7,004 nt of DNA from Oscillospiraceae bacterium (GCA_017558545.1 JAFYUG010000274.1:1-7004), one strand, 5' to 3'; shown: positions 1-5,987, numbered from the stretch's first letter. Notes: a model not told the origin generated them from the sequence alone. Translations and numbers: made by a program.

Positions 1-9
1 CTTTTTTAT

Positions 10-540
10 TTATTCAATATTCAGAATCTCCCCAACTCTGCGGAGTATGGGCATTTCCCTTGCGGCTATGAGCCTTCCCAGGGGGGTGCAGGCCCTTTTG
101 GCATATTCCTCCATGGCCTCCCGGTAGCTCAGCTTCAGGGTGGAAAGATGGAAAAGGTCAGCTTCGTCCTCCGTGAGCTTTTTCTCCCCGAAGGAGAGAG
201 CGCGGCAGAGATAGTAGTTATTGATATTGTGCCTGTGGATAAGGTTATAGTAATCATCCACAATGCCGATTTTGCATATTATCTCCGTTTCCGCTCCAAG
301 CTCTTCTCTAAGCTCCCTTTTAATGGCCTCTTCAAGGTTTTCACCTTTTTCCACACCGCCGCCGGAGGTCTCGATGAGTATAGCCTTGCCAAACTCATCA
401 TCTCTGTCGGCGCGGACGAAGTAGAAGTTTTCCTGCTCATCCATAACTATGGCGCGGACTATATCTCGGTGGTGGTCTGTATACTCAAAAGGCCACTCGG
501 TGTCATCAAGGAAAAGCTGAATTTGCCTATTATCTGTCAT
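10..540 (-). CDS. NUDIX hydrolase, last gene of the TetR-ABC operon
   Basis: This 176-residue protein carries a complete NUDIX box at about residues 61-83. It fits G-x5-E-x7-R-E-U-x-E-E-x-G-U, with E67, then R-E-L at 75-77, E79-E80 and G82. NUDIX enzymes hydrolyse nucleoside diphosphates linked to another group, using divalent metal held by the box glutamates. The substrate cannot be read from the sequence; ADP-ribose, a nucleotide sugar or a damaged nucleotide are all possible. No signal peptide or membrane segment is seen, so it is probably cytoplasmic. The ATG at 540 is supported by a GAGGT ribosome site (547-551) six bases upstream, which overlaps the permease stop codon. Only 9 bases separate it from the permease gene, so it should be co-transcribed and possibly translationally coupled. 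Its terminator would lie at or beyond the window edge and cannot be judged. Confidence 0.93.
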   Translation of the reverse strand: MTDNRQIQLFLDDTEWPFEYTDHHRDIVRAIVMDEQENFYFVRADRDDEFGKAILIETSGGGVEKGENLEEAIKRELREELGAETEIICKIGIVDDYYNLIHRHNINNYYLCRALSFGEKKLTEDEADLFHLSTLKLSYREAMEEYAKRACTPLGRLIAAREMPILRRVGEILNIE

Positions 541-549
541 TGGCTTACC

Positions 550-1281
550 TCACTGTCTTTTCATCTGGCGCAGGAAGAGGGCGATAGCGGCAATGAGGGC
601 GGCGATGGCATAGCCCAGCACCCACCAAAGATGGGGGAGGATGCCGCCAAAGTCACCAATAAGCACAGCCCGCTCCATATCAACGGCGTGGACAAAGGGG
701 AGGGCATAGGAAATACTCTTGAATGCGCCGCCCACCAAATCGAGGTCAAACCAAATGCCGGAAAGCCATGCGCTTACATTGGTCAAAAGAGCGCCGCAAA
801 TGCCGCCAACCTGCTTATCATTGAGGATGCTGCCGAAAAGCAGACCCATGGCCACATATAAAAGAGCAACGGGAATAATGGAAAGCAAAGCCCAAAGGAT
901 GTTTACGGTGATTTGAAGTCCCAAAATGATGGCGGCAATATAGCAGATGGCGCACTGAGCCACGGAAATGGGGATGATGGGCAGAGTGTAGCCCAAAATG
1001 AAATCCGCCGCCGTCATGGGAGAGGTGTAAAGGCGCTGGAGCAGGGAAGAGCCTCTATCCTTGGAGATAATAAGGGCGGAAAAAAGGGTCATAAAGGAAA
1101 GACCGAAAACGGTGATGCCGGGGGTGAGGTGCTCTATCTCGAAAAGGGAAACGGGGATATTGGCCTGAATGGCGCTGAGGAGCAGTATGAGCACCAAGGG
1201 GAAACCGAGACCGAAGAAAAGGGTGAGGGGATCCCGGAGGATTTCCTTGGTGTTTCTAAGGGCGAAAGATAAAGTTTTCAT
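550..1281 (-). CDS. ABC-2 type transporter permease
   Basis: This 243-residue membrane protein shows about six hydrophobic segments (roughly 20-37, 55-73, 98-122, 128-150, 158-177 and 214-236), the usual ABC-2 permease layout. After the second segment comes K-D-R-G-S-S-L-L-Q-R-L at about 74-84 followed by T-S-P, the cytoplasmic element typical of this family, which faces the ATPase. It should form the membrane channel of an exporter with the adjacent ATPase. Substrate is unknown; drugs, lipids or peptides are typical for relatives. The reading frame stays open upstream to 1488, but that extension is antisense-like low-complexity sequence lying inside the ATPase gene. The start at 1281 is preferred because its ATG overlaps the ATPase TGA (ATGA, 1278-1281), a GGGGGA ribosome site (1288-1293) lies six bases upstream, and the family-like N terminus begins there. 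Confidence 0.93.
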   Translation of the reverse strand: MKTLSFALRNTKEILRDPLTLFFGLGFPLVLILLLSAIQANIPVSLFEIEHLTPGITVFGLSFMTLFSALIISKDRGSSLLQRLYTSPMTAADFILGYTLPIIPISVAQCAICYIAAIILGLQITVNILWALLSIIPVALLYVAMGLLFGSILNDKQVGGICGALLTNVSAWLSGIWFDLDLVGGAFKSISYALPFVHAVDMERAVLIGDFGGILPHLWWVLGYAIAALIAAIALFLRQMKRQ

Positions 1282-2006
1282 GCTCTCTCCCCCTTTACTA
1301 TGCGAACAAAGGCTTGCTCGAAGTTGTCTGTTTCCGCCGCCAGCTTTATGTTTTTGGCGGTATCGCAAATAAGCTCCCTGCCGTCCTTCATAATGGCAAT
1401 GCGGTCGGAGAGAGCCTCCGCCTCCTCCATGTAGTGAGTGGTGAGAATGATGGTGGCCTTCTCCTTCAATGCGCGGATGGTGTCCCAAAGCTCGCTGCGG
1501 GCGATAACATCCAGCCCCAGAGTGGGCTCATCCAAAAAGAGAATTTTCGGCTCAGTGATAAGGGCCATGGCTATGCTGAGCCTGCGCTGCCAGCCGCCGG
1601 AGAGCTTTCCCGCCTTTTTGCCCATGATGCTTTGAAGGCTCAAAAGCTTTTCCATTTCCTCAATTTTCTCTCTGCGCTTATCCTTAGAAAAACCGTGAAC
1701 GCCGCACATAAGCTCCAAATTTTCCCTTGCGGTTAGACCGGGGGCAACGGCGGTTTCCTGAGGAGAGAGGGCGATTATGCTTTTAACAGCGGCGCTATCT
1801 GCCAAAATGCTCTTGCCCATCAAATATGCGTCGCCTTCGCTGGGGCGGCTGAGGCAGGAGAGCATTTTAATGGTTGTGGTTTTGCCTGCGCCGTTTATGC
1901 CAAGAAGGGAAAAAATTTCCCCCTCGTGAACTTCCAAATTGAGCTTATCCACGGCGAGGGTGTCCCCATAGCGCTTGGATAGGTTTATTGTTTTGATTGC
2001 TTCCAT
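1278..2006 (-). CDS. ABC transporter ATP-binding protein (DrrA/CcmA-like exporter class)
   Basis: This 242-residue nucleotide-binding subunit has every catalytic element in order. Walker A is G-I-N-G-A-G-K-T-T (36-44), the Q-loop glutamine is Q83 in S-P-Q-E, the signature is L-S-G-G-W-Q (135-140), Walker B is I-L-F-L-D-E (155-160), the D-loop is G-L-D (164-166) and the switch histidine is H191. It powers the ABC-2 permease encoded next to it. The overall pattern (signature followed by R-R-L, then E-P-T-L-G-L-D and T-T-H-Y-M-E-E-A-E) is that of single-domain drug or antibiotic exporters. The fifth signature residue is W where Q or M is usual. The ATG at 2006 has GGAG (2013-2016) six bases upstream, overlapping the end of the regulator gene, which stops only 3 bases before. 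Confidence 0.95.
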   Translation of the reverse strand: MEAIKTINLSKRYGDTLAVDKLNLEVHEGEIFSLLGINGAGKTTTIKMLSCLSRPSEGDAYLMGKSILADSAAVKSIIALSPQETAVAPGLTARENLELMCGVHGFSKDKRREKIEEMEKLLSLQSIMGKKAGKLSGGWQRRLSIAMALITEPKILFLDEPTLGLDVIARSELWDTIRALKEKATIILTTHYMEEAEALSDRIAIMKDGRELICDTAKNIKLAAETDNFEQAFVRIVKGERA

Positions 2007-2009
2007 TTT

Positions 2010-2564
2010 TTACTCCAATCCGTATTGCTTTCTGAGCCCCTGGTATGCATCTGTGAGCATTCTGCCGATAAGCTCCCAGCTTATGTCCAAAAAGCCCGTT
2101 GCCAGCATGGTGGCAATGCCGTGGACATAAATCCACATTTCCATGTGAAATAGCTTGGCCTCCTCCCGGCTGAGACCCAGATTAGTATGCACAAGTCCTG
2201 TCATTTCATTGCCGAGAGGGTCGTTTTCGGGTATGGGCTCACCTTTGCGGTCGCACATGAAGAAAAGCTTGAATAGCTCCTTCTCCTCCTTGGCAAAGCG
2301 GATATAGGCCATGCCGCTGGCCTTATAGCGGGTGGCGTTTTCTTCCTCCTCAGCCATATATTCCCCGTAAAGGACGGAGGACTTTTCTTCAAGAGCCTTT
2401 CTGAGCTCCTCCATGGATGCGAAGTTGGAGAAAATGGGCTGGGTGGAGCAGCCGAGGGCGGCGGCAATTGTCCTTGCGTTCAGCGCGGTGCTGCCATTTT
2501 CGCGGATGAGGTTGAAGGCCGCGTTGACTATATCTTCTTTTGTAACTTTAAGCTTAGGTGCCAT
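2010..2564 (-). CDS. TetR/AcrR-family transcriptional regulator with WHG-type C-terminal domain
   Basis: This 184-residue protein has an N-terminal TetR helix-turn-helix (about residues 8-52, with A-L-G-C-S-T-Q-P-I-F near the recognition helix) and an all-helical ligand-binding half. The W-I-Y-V-H-G stretch at 144-149 and F-x-K-E-E-K-E-L-F before it resemble the WHG (TetR_C_33-type) C-terminal domain. Such proteins usually repress their own operon and let go when a small molecule binds. The ATG at 2564 is chosen because AAGGAG (2572-2577) lies seven bases upstream and relatives begin just before the HTH. A TTG at 2591 in the same frame would add nine residues but lies within the operator and has no ribosome site. 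It is the first gene of a four-gene operon with an ABC exporter and a NUDIX hydrolase, so an exporter substrate or metabolite is the likely ligand (inference). Confidence 0.93.
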   Translation of the reverse strand: MAPKLKVTKEDIVNAAFNLIRENGSTALNARTIAAALGCSTQPIFSNFASMEELRKALEEKSSVLYGEYMAEEEENATRYKASGMAYIRFAKEEKELFKLFFMCDRKGEPIPENDPLGNEMTGLVHTNLGLSREEAKLFHMEMWIYVHGIATMLATGFLDISWELIGRMLTDAYQGLRKQYGLE

Positions 2565-2583
2565 AATCAAGCTCCTTGAATAA

Positions 2584-2613
2584 AATAACAAGTGTTATAT
2601 AACGGATGTTATT
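2584..2613. promoter_or_regulatory. Probable TetR operator (30-bp palindrome)
   Basis: The two halves are complementary at 12 of 15 positions about a centre between 2598 and 2599. The outer arms are AATAACA and TGTTATT, and the core GTTATATAAC is perfect; the three mismatched pairs lie between arms and core. The site overlaps the last bases of the -10 box and covers the expected transcription start, a position where a bound TetR dimer would block initiation. Assignment to this regulator rests on adjacency and symmetry, not on a known motif. Confidence 0.75.
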
Positions 2614-2639
2614 ATAGCTCGTAAGAAATGAAAAGTCAA
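2611..2639 (-). promoter_or_regulatory. Sigma-A-type promoter of the tetR-ABC-NUDIX operon
   Basis: On the minus strand TTGACT (2639-2634) and TATAAT (2616-2611) are separated by exactly 17 bases, close to the vegetative consensus. Transcription should begin near 2604, giving a leader of about 40 bases before the tetR ATG. The -10 box overlaps the palindromic operator, and the -35 box lies only three bases from the edge of the inverted-repeat block. Confidence 0.85.
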
Positions 2640-2642
2640 TAC

Positions 2643-2678
2643 AAAAAGGCTTGTCCCTGCCGGGGGACAAGCCTTTTT
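2643..2678 (-). terminator. Terminator-like hairpin at the left end of the repeat block
   Basis: A perfect 15-bp stem (2643-2657 with 2664-2678) encloses a 6-base loop, and the arms begin with five A and end with five T, so it can act in either direction. For leftward transcription it is a second stop behind the one at 2852-2887, just before the tetR promoter. That would shield the repressed operon from read-through out of the phosphatase gene. Confidence 0.75.
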
Positions 2679-2726
2679 CAGGGAGTCAAAAAAGTGGCAA
2701 AGCCACTTTTTTTGACTCCCTGAAAA
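2675..2726. repeat. Long inverted repeat (24-25 nt arms, 3-base loop)
   Basis: The arms 2675-2698 and 2702-2726 are complementary, with one extra T in the right arm (six A against seven T), around the loop AAA. The core is G-T-G-G-C / G-C-C-A-C flanked by A/T runs and by CAGGGAGTC / GACTCCCTG. It shares four bases with the neighbouring hairpin, so the two cannot be fully formed together. No protein-coding role is seen. Confidence 0.75.
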
Positions 2727-2728
2727 CA

Positions 2729-2759
2729 GCATTTTTGAGCGATTTTTGCTCAAAAATGC
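2729..2759. repeat. 12-bp perfect inverted repeat
   Basis: GCATTTTTGAGC (2729-2740) pairs exactly with GCTCAAAAATGC (2748-2759) across a 7-base loop. It is not followed by a T-run on either strand, so it does not look like an ordinary terminator. It is one of the internal hairpins of the repeat block. Confidence 0.75.
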
Positions 2760-2771
2760 ATTGATTTTAAC

Positions 2772-2798
2772 GTGCAGGGGGCCCTTTGCCCCCTACAC
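2772..2798. repeat. GC-rich inverted repeat
   Basis: AGGGGGC (2776-2782) pairs with GCCCCCT (2788-2794) across the loop CCTTT. Three more pairs (GTG with CAC) follow beyond one mismatch. It is much more GC-rich than the surrounding hairpins. Similar GGGGGC/GCCCCC intergenic hairpins are, from memory, common in clostridial genomes, but that was not checked here. Confidence 0.65.
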
Positions 2799-2851
2799 AC
2801 GCCCCCGCTACTCTATCTCGTAAGATGGCAGCATGGTTTTTTGACAGGCTG

Positions 2852-2887
2852 AAAAAAGCTTGTCCCTCCCAAGGGACAAGCTTTTTT
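2852..2887 (-). terminator. Terminator of the phosphatase gene (right end of repeat block)
   Basis: A perfect 16-bp stem (2852-2867 with 2872-2887) has a 4-base loop and ends in six T on the transcribed strand. It begins 14 bases past the phosphatase stop codon. The stem shares the GCTTGTCCCT / GGGACAAGC core with the hairpin at 2643-2678. Confidence 0.88.
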
Positions 2888-2901
2888 AATATGAAGTGTG
2901 T

Positions 2902-4947
2902 TTAGTCTTCGATGAATCTATGGAGAATTGCGGCGATTTCTGCGCGGGTGGCGTTGCCCTTGGGGCTGAGGAGAGTTTCGCTTCTGCCGTTGAGTATGCC
3001 CTCGGCGCAGGCCCAGTTCATAGCGGTGAAGGCGTAGTTGGAAATTTCACCAACATCGTCGAAGTAGAGGTGGTTGCCCTCAACGGAAGGGTTCATGCCC
3101 TTATACTGAGCATATCTATACAGTATGGCGGCAATCTGTTCGCGGGTGAGCTTGGCGTTGGGGGCGAAGGAGTTTTCGCTGACGCCGTTAACAATGCCGT
3201 TTTCCTGAGCCCAGAAAACTGCATTGCCGTAATAGGCCTCGGCCTTAACATCCTCGAAGGAGGAGGTGCCTGCGGGAGCGGGCTCGCCCTCAAGTCTGTG
3301 GAGAACGGTTACAAGCATGGCGCGGGTGAGGGTGGCGCTGGGGGCAAACTCAGTTGCGCTTACGCCGTTCATAAGACCCTTGCTGAGAACATAGTCGGTG
3401 TCCTCGTGATACCAGCTCTCAACATTCAAATCCTCGTAGTTGGCGGAGAGGCAGATGTGTCCTTCGGGAGCTTCAACTATTTCAACAAGCTGAGCGGGAG
3501 CATAGAATCTGCCTTCGATATAAACGGCAACCTCGCCGTCAAGGTCATATTCCACGCCGTCAATAATGGCGGTGGAGCGGTTGCGCTCAATTGTGATGTC
3601 CTTTTCGCTGAAGGTGAATACCTCGGTTTCGCTATTATAGCTGCCCATGTCGGTAACATCAACGAAGAGCTTTTCGGTCATGGCGTCCAGATCAACGCCG
3701 ATGAGGGAGGAGATATACTTGACGATATCGGTGTTGTCGATAACATTGACGGGATTTTCGGGATAAGCTGCGGAGTAGTTGCCGTAGGCGTGGAAGAATT
3801 CGTCGGCAACCTGACCGGCTTTGCTGGGGTCAATTCCCTCGGGGTAGGGAGTGCCCTCGGGGAGATACATAAAGACGCCGCCGTTTCTGGTGGTGTGGTT
3901 GGTGGATTCCCAGTTTGCATGGGTGGAGTTAAGGCCGTTCTGAGTATCGTAAACAACGTTATAAATGTTGTCGCGGGTCATGTAAAGGCCGCCGGTGTCA
4001 TGGTCGGGAGCGATAACAACGATGGTATCGTTTCTGGTCTTGGCGTACTCAATGGCCACTTTGCAGGCTTCGTCAAAGGCCAAAAATTCGCTGGCGTTAT
4101 TGACGGTGTTGTTCTGATGGCCGCCGCCGTCAACTGCGGAGCCTTCAACCATGAGGAAGAAGCCGTTTTCGCTGCCGTCAAGAGCGGTGATGGCAGCGTC
4201 AACAAGCTCGGAGAGCTTGGGGGTGGTGGCAGCGCGGTTAATGTCGAAGTAGGCTGCAGGAAGCTTGCCCCAAAGCTTGTCGCCGCTCTTTACATCGGCA
4301 AGGTCATTCTTGCTGTCGATAACATCGTAGCCAAGGCTCTTGAGATAGTCGGTCTGGAACCATTCGGTGTCGCTGAAGGCGCTGTGGGTATCGCCGAAGA
4401 CGACGTCAATGCCCTGATGAACAATCTGCTCGGACATGGTGGTCATGTTGCCTCTGGAAATATCGTGGGCGGAGAAAGCGGCGGGAGTGGCGTTGGTCCA
4501 TTCGTAGGTAACAACGATGCCGGTGCGCATTCCGAGATCCTGGCAGGCTTCAAGGATGTTGGCGTGGGGCTTAAACTCCGGATCAATGCCTATGTAGCCG
4601 TTGATGGTCTTGTAGCCGGAGGCGAGAGCGGTGCCGGAGGCTGCGGAGTCGGTGAGTTCATCAAGGGCGTTGTTGGTGGTCTCTGCGCCGACGAGATACT
4701 GCTTGATATACATCTCGTTGGTGGTGATGGGGGTGGCGTTGGGGAAAATGGACTTATTGAAGCCGCCATACTGCTTGATATAGTCAGCCAAATAGAAGGG
4801 GGCCATAGCGCCGCCATCGGGAATCATGTATATGACATTCTTGATTTCGGGAACATCTGCTGCTGCTGCGGGAAGAGCCATGGCCATTGCGCAAAGGGAG
4901 AAAACCATGGCGAGGCAAAGCAGCAGGGAAATTATCTTTCTCTTCAT
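2902..4947 (-). CDS. Secreted alkaline phosphatase with three C-terminal SLH domains
   Basis: This 681-residue protein hydrolyses phosphate monoesters outside the cell. A signal peptide covers about residues 1-30. The alkaline phosphatase domain (about 34-420) shows the first metal aspartate in I-P-D-G-G (D44), the T-D-S-A-A-S motif with the nucleophile S101, T154 and R165 in N-A-T-P-A-A...H-D-I-S-R, E268/D273/H277 in V-E-G-S-A-V-D-G-G-G-H, D315-H316 in P-D-H-D-T-G-G, and H351. Residues 457-491 resemble half of a copper-amine-oxidase-N-like stalk. Three SLH domains follow (about 504-548, 564-610, 629-676) with T-R-A-M, T-R-E-Q and T-R-A-E motifs, so the enzyme is probably held to pyruvylated cell-wall polymer. 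The start at 4947 has GAGGTG (4954-4959) six bases upstream; an in-frame GTG at 4956 lies within that site. Position 153 (E. coli numbering) is Asn and 328 is Gly, both unusual. It appears monocistronic, with its own promoter and terminator. Confidence 0.95.
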   Translation of the reverse strand: MKRKIISLLLCLAMVFSLCAMAMALPAAAADVPEIKNVIYMIPDGGAMAPFYLADYIKQYGGFNKSIFPNATPITTNEMYIKQYLVGAETTNNALDELTDSAASGTALASGYKTINGYIGIDPEFKPHANILEACQDLGMRTGIVVTYEWTNATPAAFSAHDISRGNMTTMSEQIVHQGIDVVFGDTHSAFSDTEWFQTDYLKSLGYDVIDSKNDLADVKSGDKLWGKLPAAYFDINRAATTPKLSELVDAAITALDGSENGFFLMVEGSAVDGGGHQNNTVNNASEFLAFDEACKVAIEYAKTRNDTIVVIAPDHDTGGLYMTRDNIYNVVYDTQNGLNSTHANWESTNHTTRNGGVFMYLPEGTPYPEGIDPSKAGQVADEFFHAYGNYSAAYPENPVNVIDNTDIVKYISSLIGVDLDAMTEKLFVDVTDMGSYNSETEVFTFSEKDITIERNRSTAIIDGVEYDLDGEVAVYIEGRFYAPAQLVEIVEAPEGHICLSANYEDLNVESWYHEDTDYVLSKGLMNGVSATEFAPSATLTRAMLVTVLHRLEGEPAPAGTSSFEDVKAEAYYGNAVFWAQENGIVNGVSENSFAPNAKLTREQIAAILYRYAQYKGMNPSVEGNHLYFDDVGEISNYAFTAMNWACAEGILNGRSETLLSPKGNATRAEIAAILHRFIED

Positions 4948-4978
4948 ATATTGCACCTCGCAAATTTAATTTGGGTCA

Positions 4979-5008
4979 ATTATAGCATAAGCGAAAAGCC
5001 AATGGCAA
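4979..5008 (-). promoter_or_regulatory. Extended -10 promoter of the phosphatase gene
   Basis: On the minus strand TGC precedes TATAAT (4984-4979), giving an extended -10. The best -35 match is TTGCCA (5008-5003), 18 bases upstream, and it lies within the left arm of the preceding terminator stem. Transcription would start near 4972, leaving a leader of about 25 bases. No repeated Pho-box-like element was recognised by eye. Confidence 0.7.
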
Positions 5009-5031
5009 GAAAATCTCTTGCCATTGGCTTT
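4995..5031 (-). terminator. Terminator of the PadR-DUF1700-DUF4097 operon
   Basis: A perfect 16-bp stem (4995-5010 with 5016-5031) encloses a 5-base loop. On the minus strand it ends in GGCTTTTCGC, a short T-run. It starts 14 bases beyond the DUF4097 stop codon. Confidence 0.82.
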
Positions 5032-5045
5032 GGGAATGGAAAAAA

Positions 5046-5987
5046 TTAGTTTTCTATCTCTATGCAAATGTCGCCGGTGTCGGTTTTAACCTTGCAGAAG
5101 CCCATGCCAAACTCATCGGGAAGGGGAGGAATGTCAATATATCCCGTGTCGCTTTCCGCAAAAACTCTCTTTTCGGTGAGAAAGCTGCCGCGAACATCGC
5201 CGGAGTCGGTTTCAATTTCTATGCTGTATCCGTCGCAGCTTATAAGCTCAATGTCACCGGTGTCTGTGTTGATGACGAAATTGGGCCCCATGTCAGTGAG
5301 GGGAGAAGCGCAGACATTTTTCAGAGTGATATCGCCGGAGGATGACTCTATGGCAAGGGAGAAACAGTTCACATCGGTAATGCTGATATCGCCGGTGTCT
5401 GTTTCCAGATCAGGCATTCCTGCGTCATTAAGCTCCTTGAGGGTGATATTGCCGGTGGAGGTGGATATTTCCATATCGCCGCCGGCGGGAGAGGCGCAGA
5501 CAACATCGCCGGTGTCTGTTTTAATATCCATGGTCAGGAAAAGAAAACCCTTGTTTATGGAAACATCGGAGGTGTCCGTGTCGATATAAAGGGCATTATA
5601 AGTGTCTCTGGGGAGATAGATATCTATTACTTCCTGCTCATAGAAGTCGCCTATGGAAATGTGGTCATGCCATTTAGTCAGGTCCTGAACACTTATTTTG
5701 AGGAAATCATCCTCAACGCAAACTGAGTGAGGCCTTTTAACATTCTCGCGGCATATAAGCCTGGTTTTGCCGTCAGTGGAGGGATGGAAAACTATGTCCG
5801 CAGTGTCGGCAGAAATGGAAATGGCAATATAGTCCTCGGAAAGAGTATATTCCTTGGTTTGGTACTCCTGTGTGGGGAATTTGCTGAAATCGCCTCTGGC
5901 CAGATTTATGGCTATGCCGCAGCAGATGAGGCCCAAAACTATGAGCACAGCGGCAATGATAAGCCAAACTCTTGTTCTCTTAGCCAT
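5046..5987 (-). CDS. Membrane-anchored DUF4097-family beta-repeat protein
   Basis: This 313-residue protein has one N-terminal membrane segment (about 8-30) preceded by K-R-T-R, so the bulk should lie outside the membrane. From about residue 137 to 309 it carries nine repeats of the form T-D-T-G-D-I, starting at about 137, 157, 176, 196, 215, 241, 260, 279 and 302, mostly 19-20 residues apart. This is the pattern of the DUF4097 family, predicted to form a stacked beta structure. The molecular role of the family is not established. Members often sit beside DUF1700/PadR genes or in envelope-stress loci, which suggests a part in sensing or protecting the envelope (inference). The ATG at 5987 has AAAGGAG (6000-6006) twelve bases upstream, longer than usual, lying inside the end of the DUF1700 gene; 3 bases separate the two genes. 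Confidence 0.88.
   Translation of the reverse strand: MAKRTRVWLIIAAVLIVLGLICCGIAINLARGDFSKFPTQEYQTKEYTLSEDYIAISISADTADIVFHPSTDGKTRLICRENVKRPHSVCVEDDFLKISVQDLTKWHDHISIGDFYEQEVIDIYLPRDTYNALYIDTDTSDVSINKGFLFLTMDIKTDTGDVVCASPAGGDMEISTSTGNITLKELNDAGMPDLETDTGDISITDVNCFSLAIESSSGDITLKNVCASPLTDMGPNFVINTDTGDIELISCDGYSIEIETDSGDVRGSFLTEKRVFAESDTGYIDIPPLPDEFGMGFCKVKTDTGDICIEIEN
5061..5579 (-). repeat. Nine T-D-T-G-D coding repeats within the DUF4097 gene
   Basis: Repeat starts fall at residues 137, 157, 176, 196, 215, 241, 260, 279 and 302, with longer gaps after 215 (26) and 279 (23). The D-G-D/T-G-D core is also visible in the DNA as recurrent TCGCCGGTGTC on the plus strand (for example near 5072, 5392 and 5507). 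Regular spacing suggests one turn of a right-handed beta-solenoid per repeat. Confidence 0.8.

Larger units (their letters stand above)
2643..2887. repeat. 245-bp intergenic block with 51-bp imperfect terminal inverted repeats
   Basis: Bases 2643-2693 read on the plus strand align without gaps to bases 2887-2837 read on the minus strand, with 42 of 51 identical by hand. The shared parts include AAAAA, GCTTGTCCCT, GGGACAAGC, TTTTTCAG and GTCAAAAAA. Each end contains its own terminator-like hairpin, and three further hairpins lie between. No open reading frame of note is present, so this is non-coding. It resembles a small non-autonomous palindromic element or dispersed intergenic repeat, and it fills nearly all of the gap between the phosphatase gene and the tetR promoter. 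Whether it is mobile cannot be told from one copy. Confidence 0.65.

Noticed and set aside
148..861. A 237-codon open frame on the plus strand
   Set aside because: It is antisense across the NUDIX gene and part of the permease gene, has no recognisable domain, and no promoter or ribosome site was seen.
1282..1488. N-terminal extension of the permease
   Set aside because: The 69 extra residues are a His/Gly-rich shadow of the ATPase gene. The start at 1281 has a good ribosome site and an ATGA overlap.
2565..2591. TTG start adding nine residues to the TetR protein
   Set aside because: It lies within the operator and lacks a ribosome site; the ATG at 2564 has AAGGAG at proper spacing.
2643..2887. 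Riboswitch or CRISPR array in the hairpin-rich gap
   Set aside because: The hairpins differ from each other, there are no regular direct repeats with spacers, and the block lies upstream of the tetR promoter and after a stop codon, not in a leader.
4860..4947. Lipoprotein signal on the phosphatase because of cysteines in the leader
   Set aside because: The residue before the candidate cysteine (F-S-L-C) is Leu, not Gly, Ala or Ser, and an A-x-A-type cleavage site follows near residue 30.
2896..5049. A 717-codon open frame on the plus strand, antisense to the phosphatase gene
   Set aside because: It starts at a GTG without a ribosome site just past a terminator, its product is a glycine/valine/alanine-rich sequence with no domain, and the opposite strand encodes an enzyme with all its motifs. 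Codon bias in the phosphatase explains the lack of stops.
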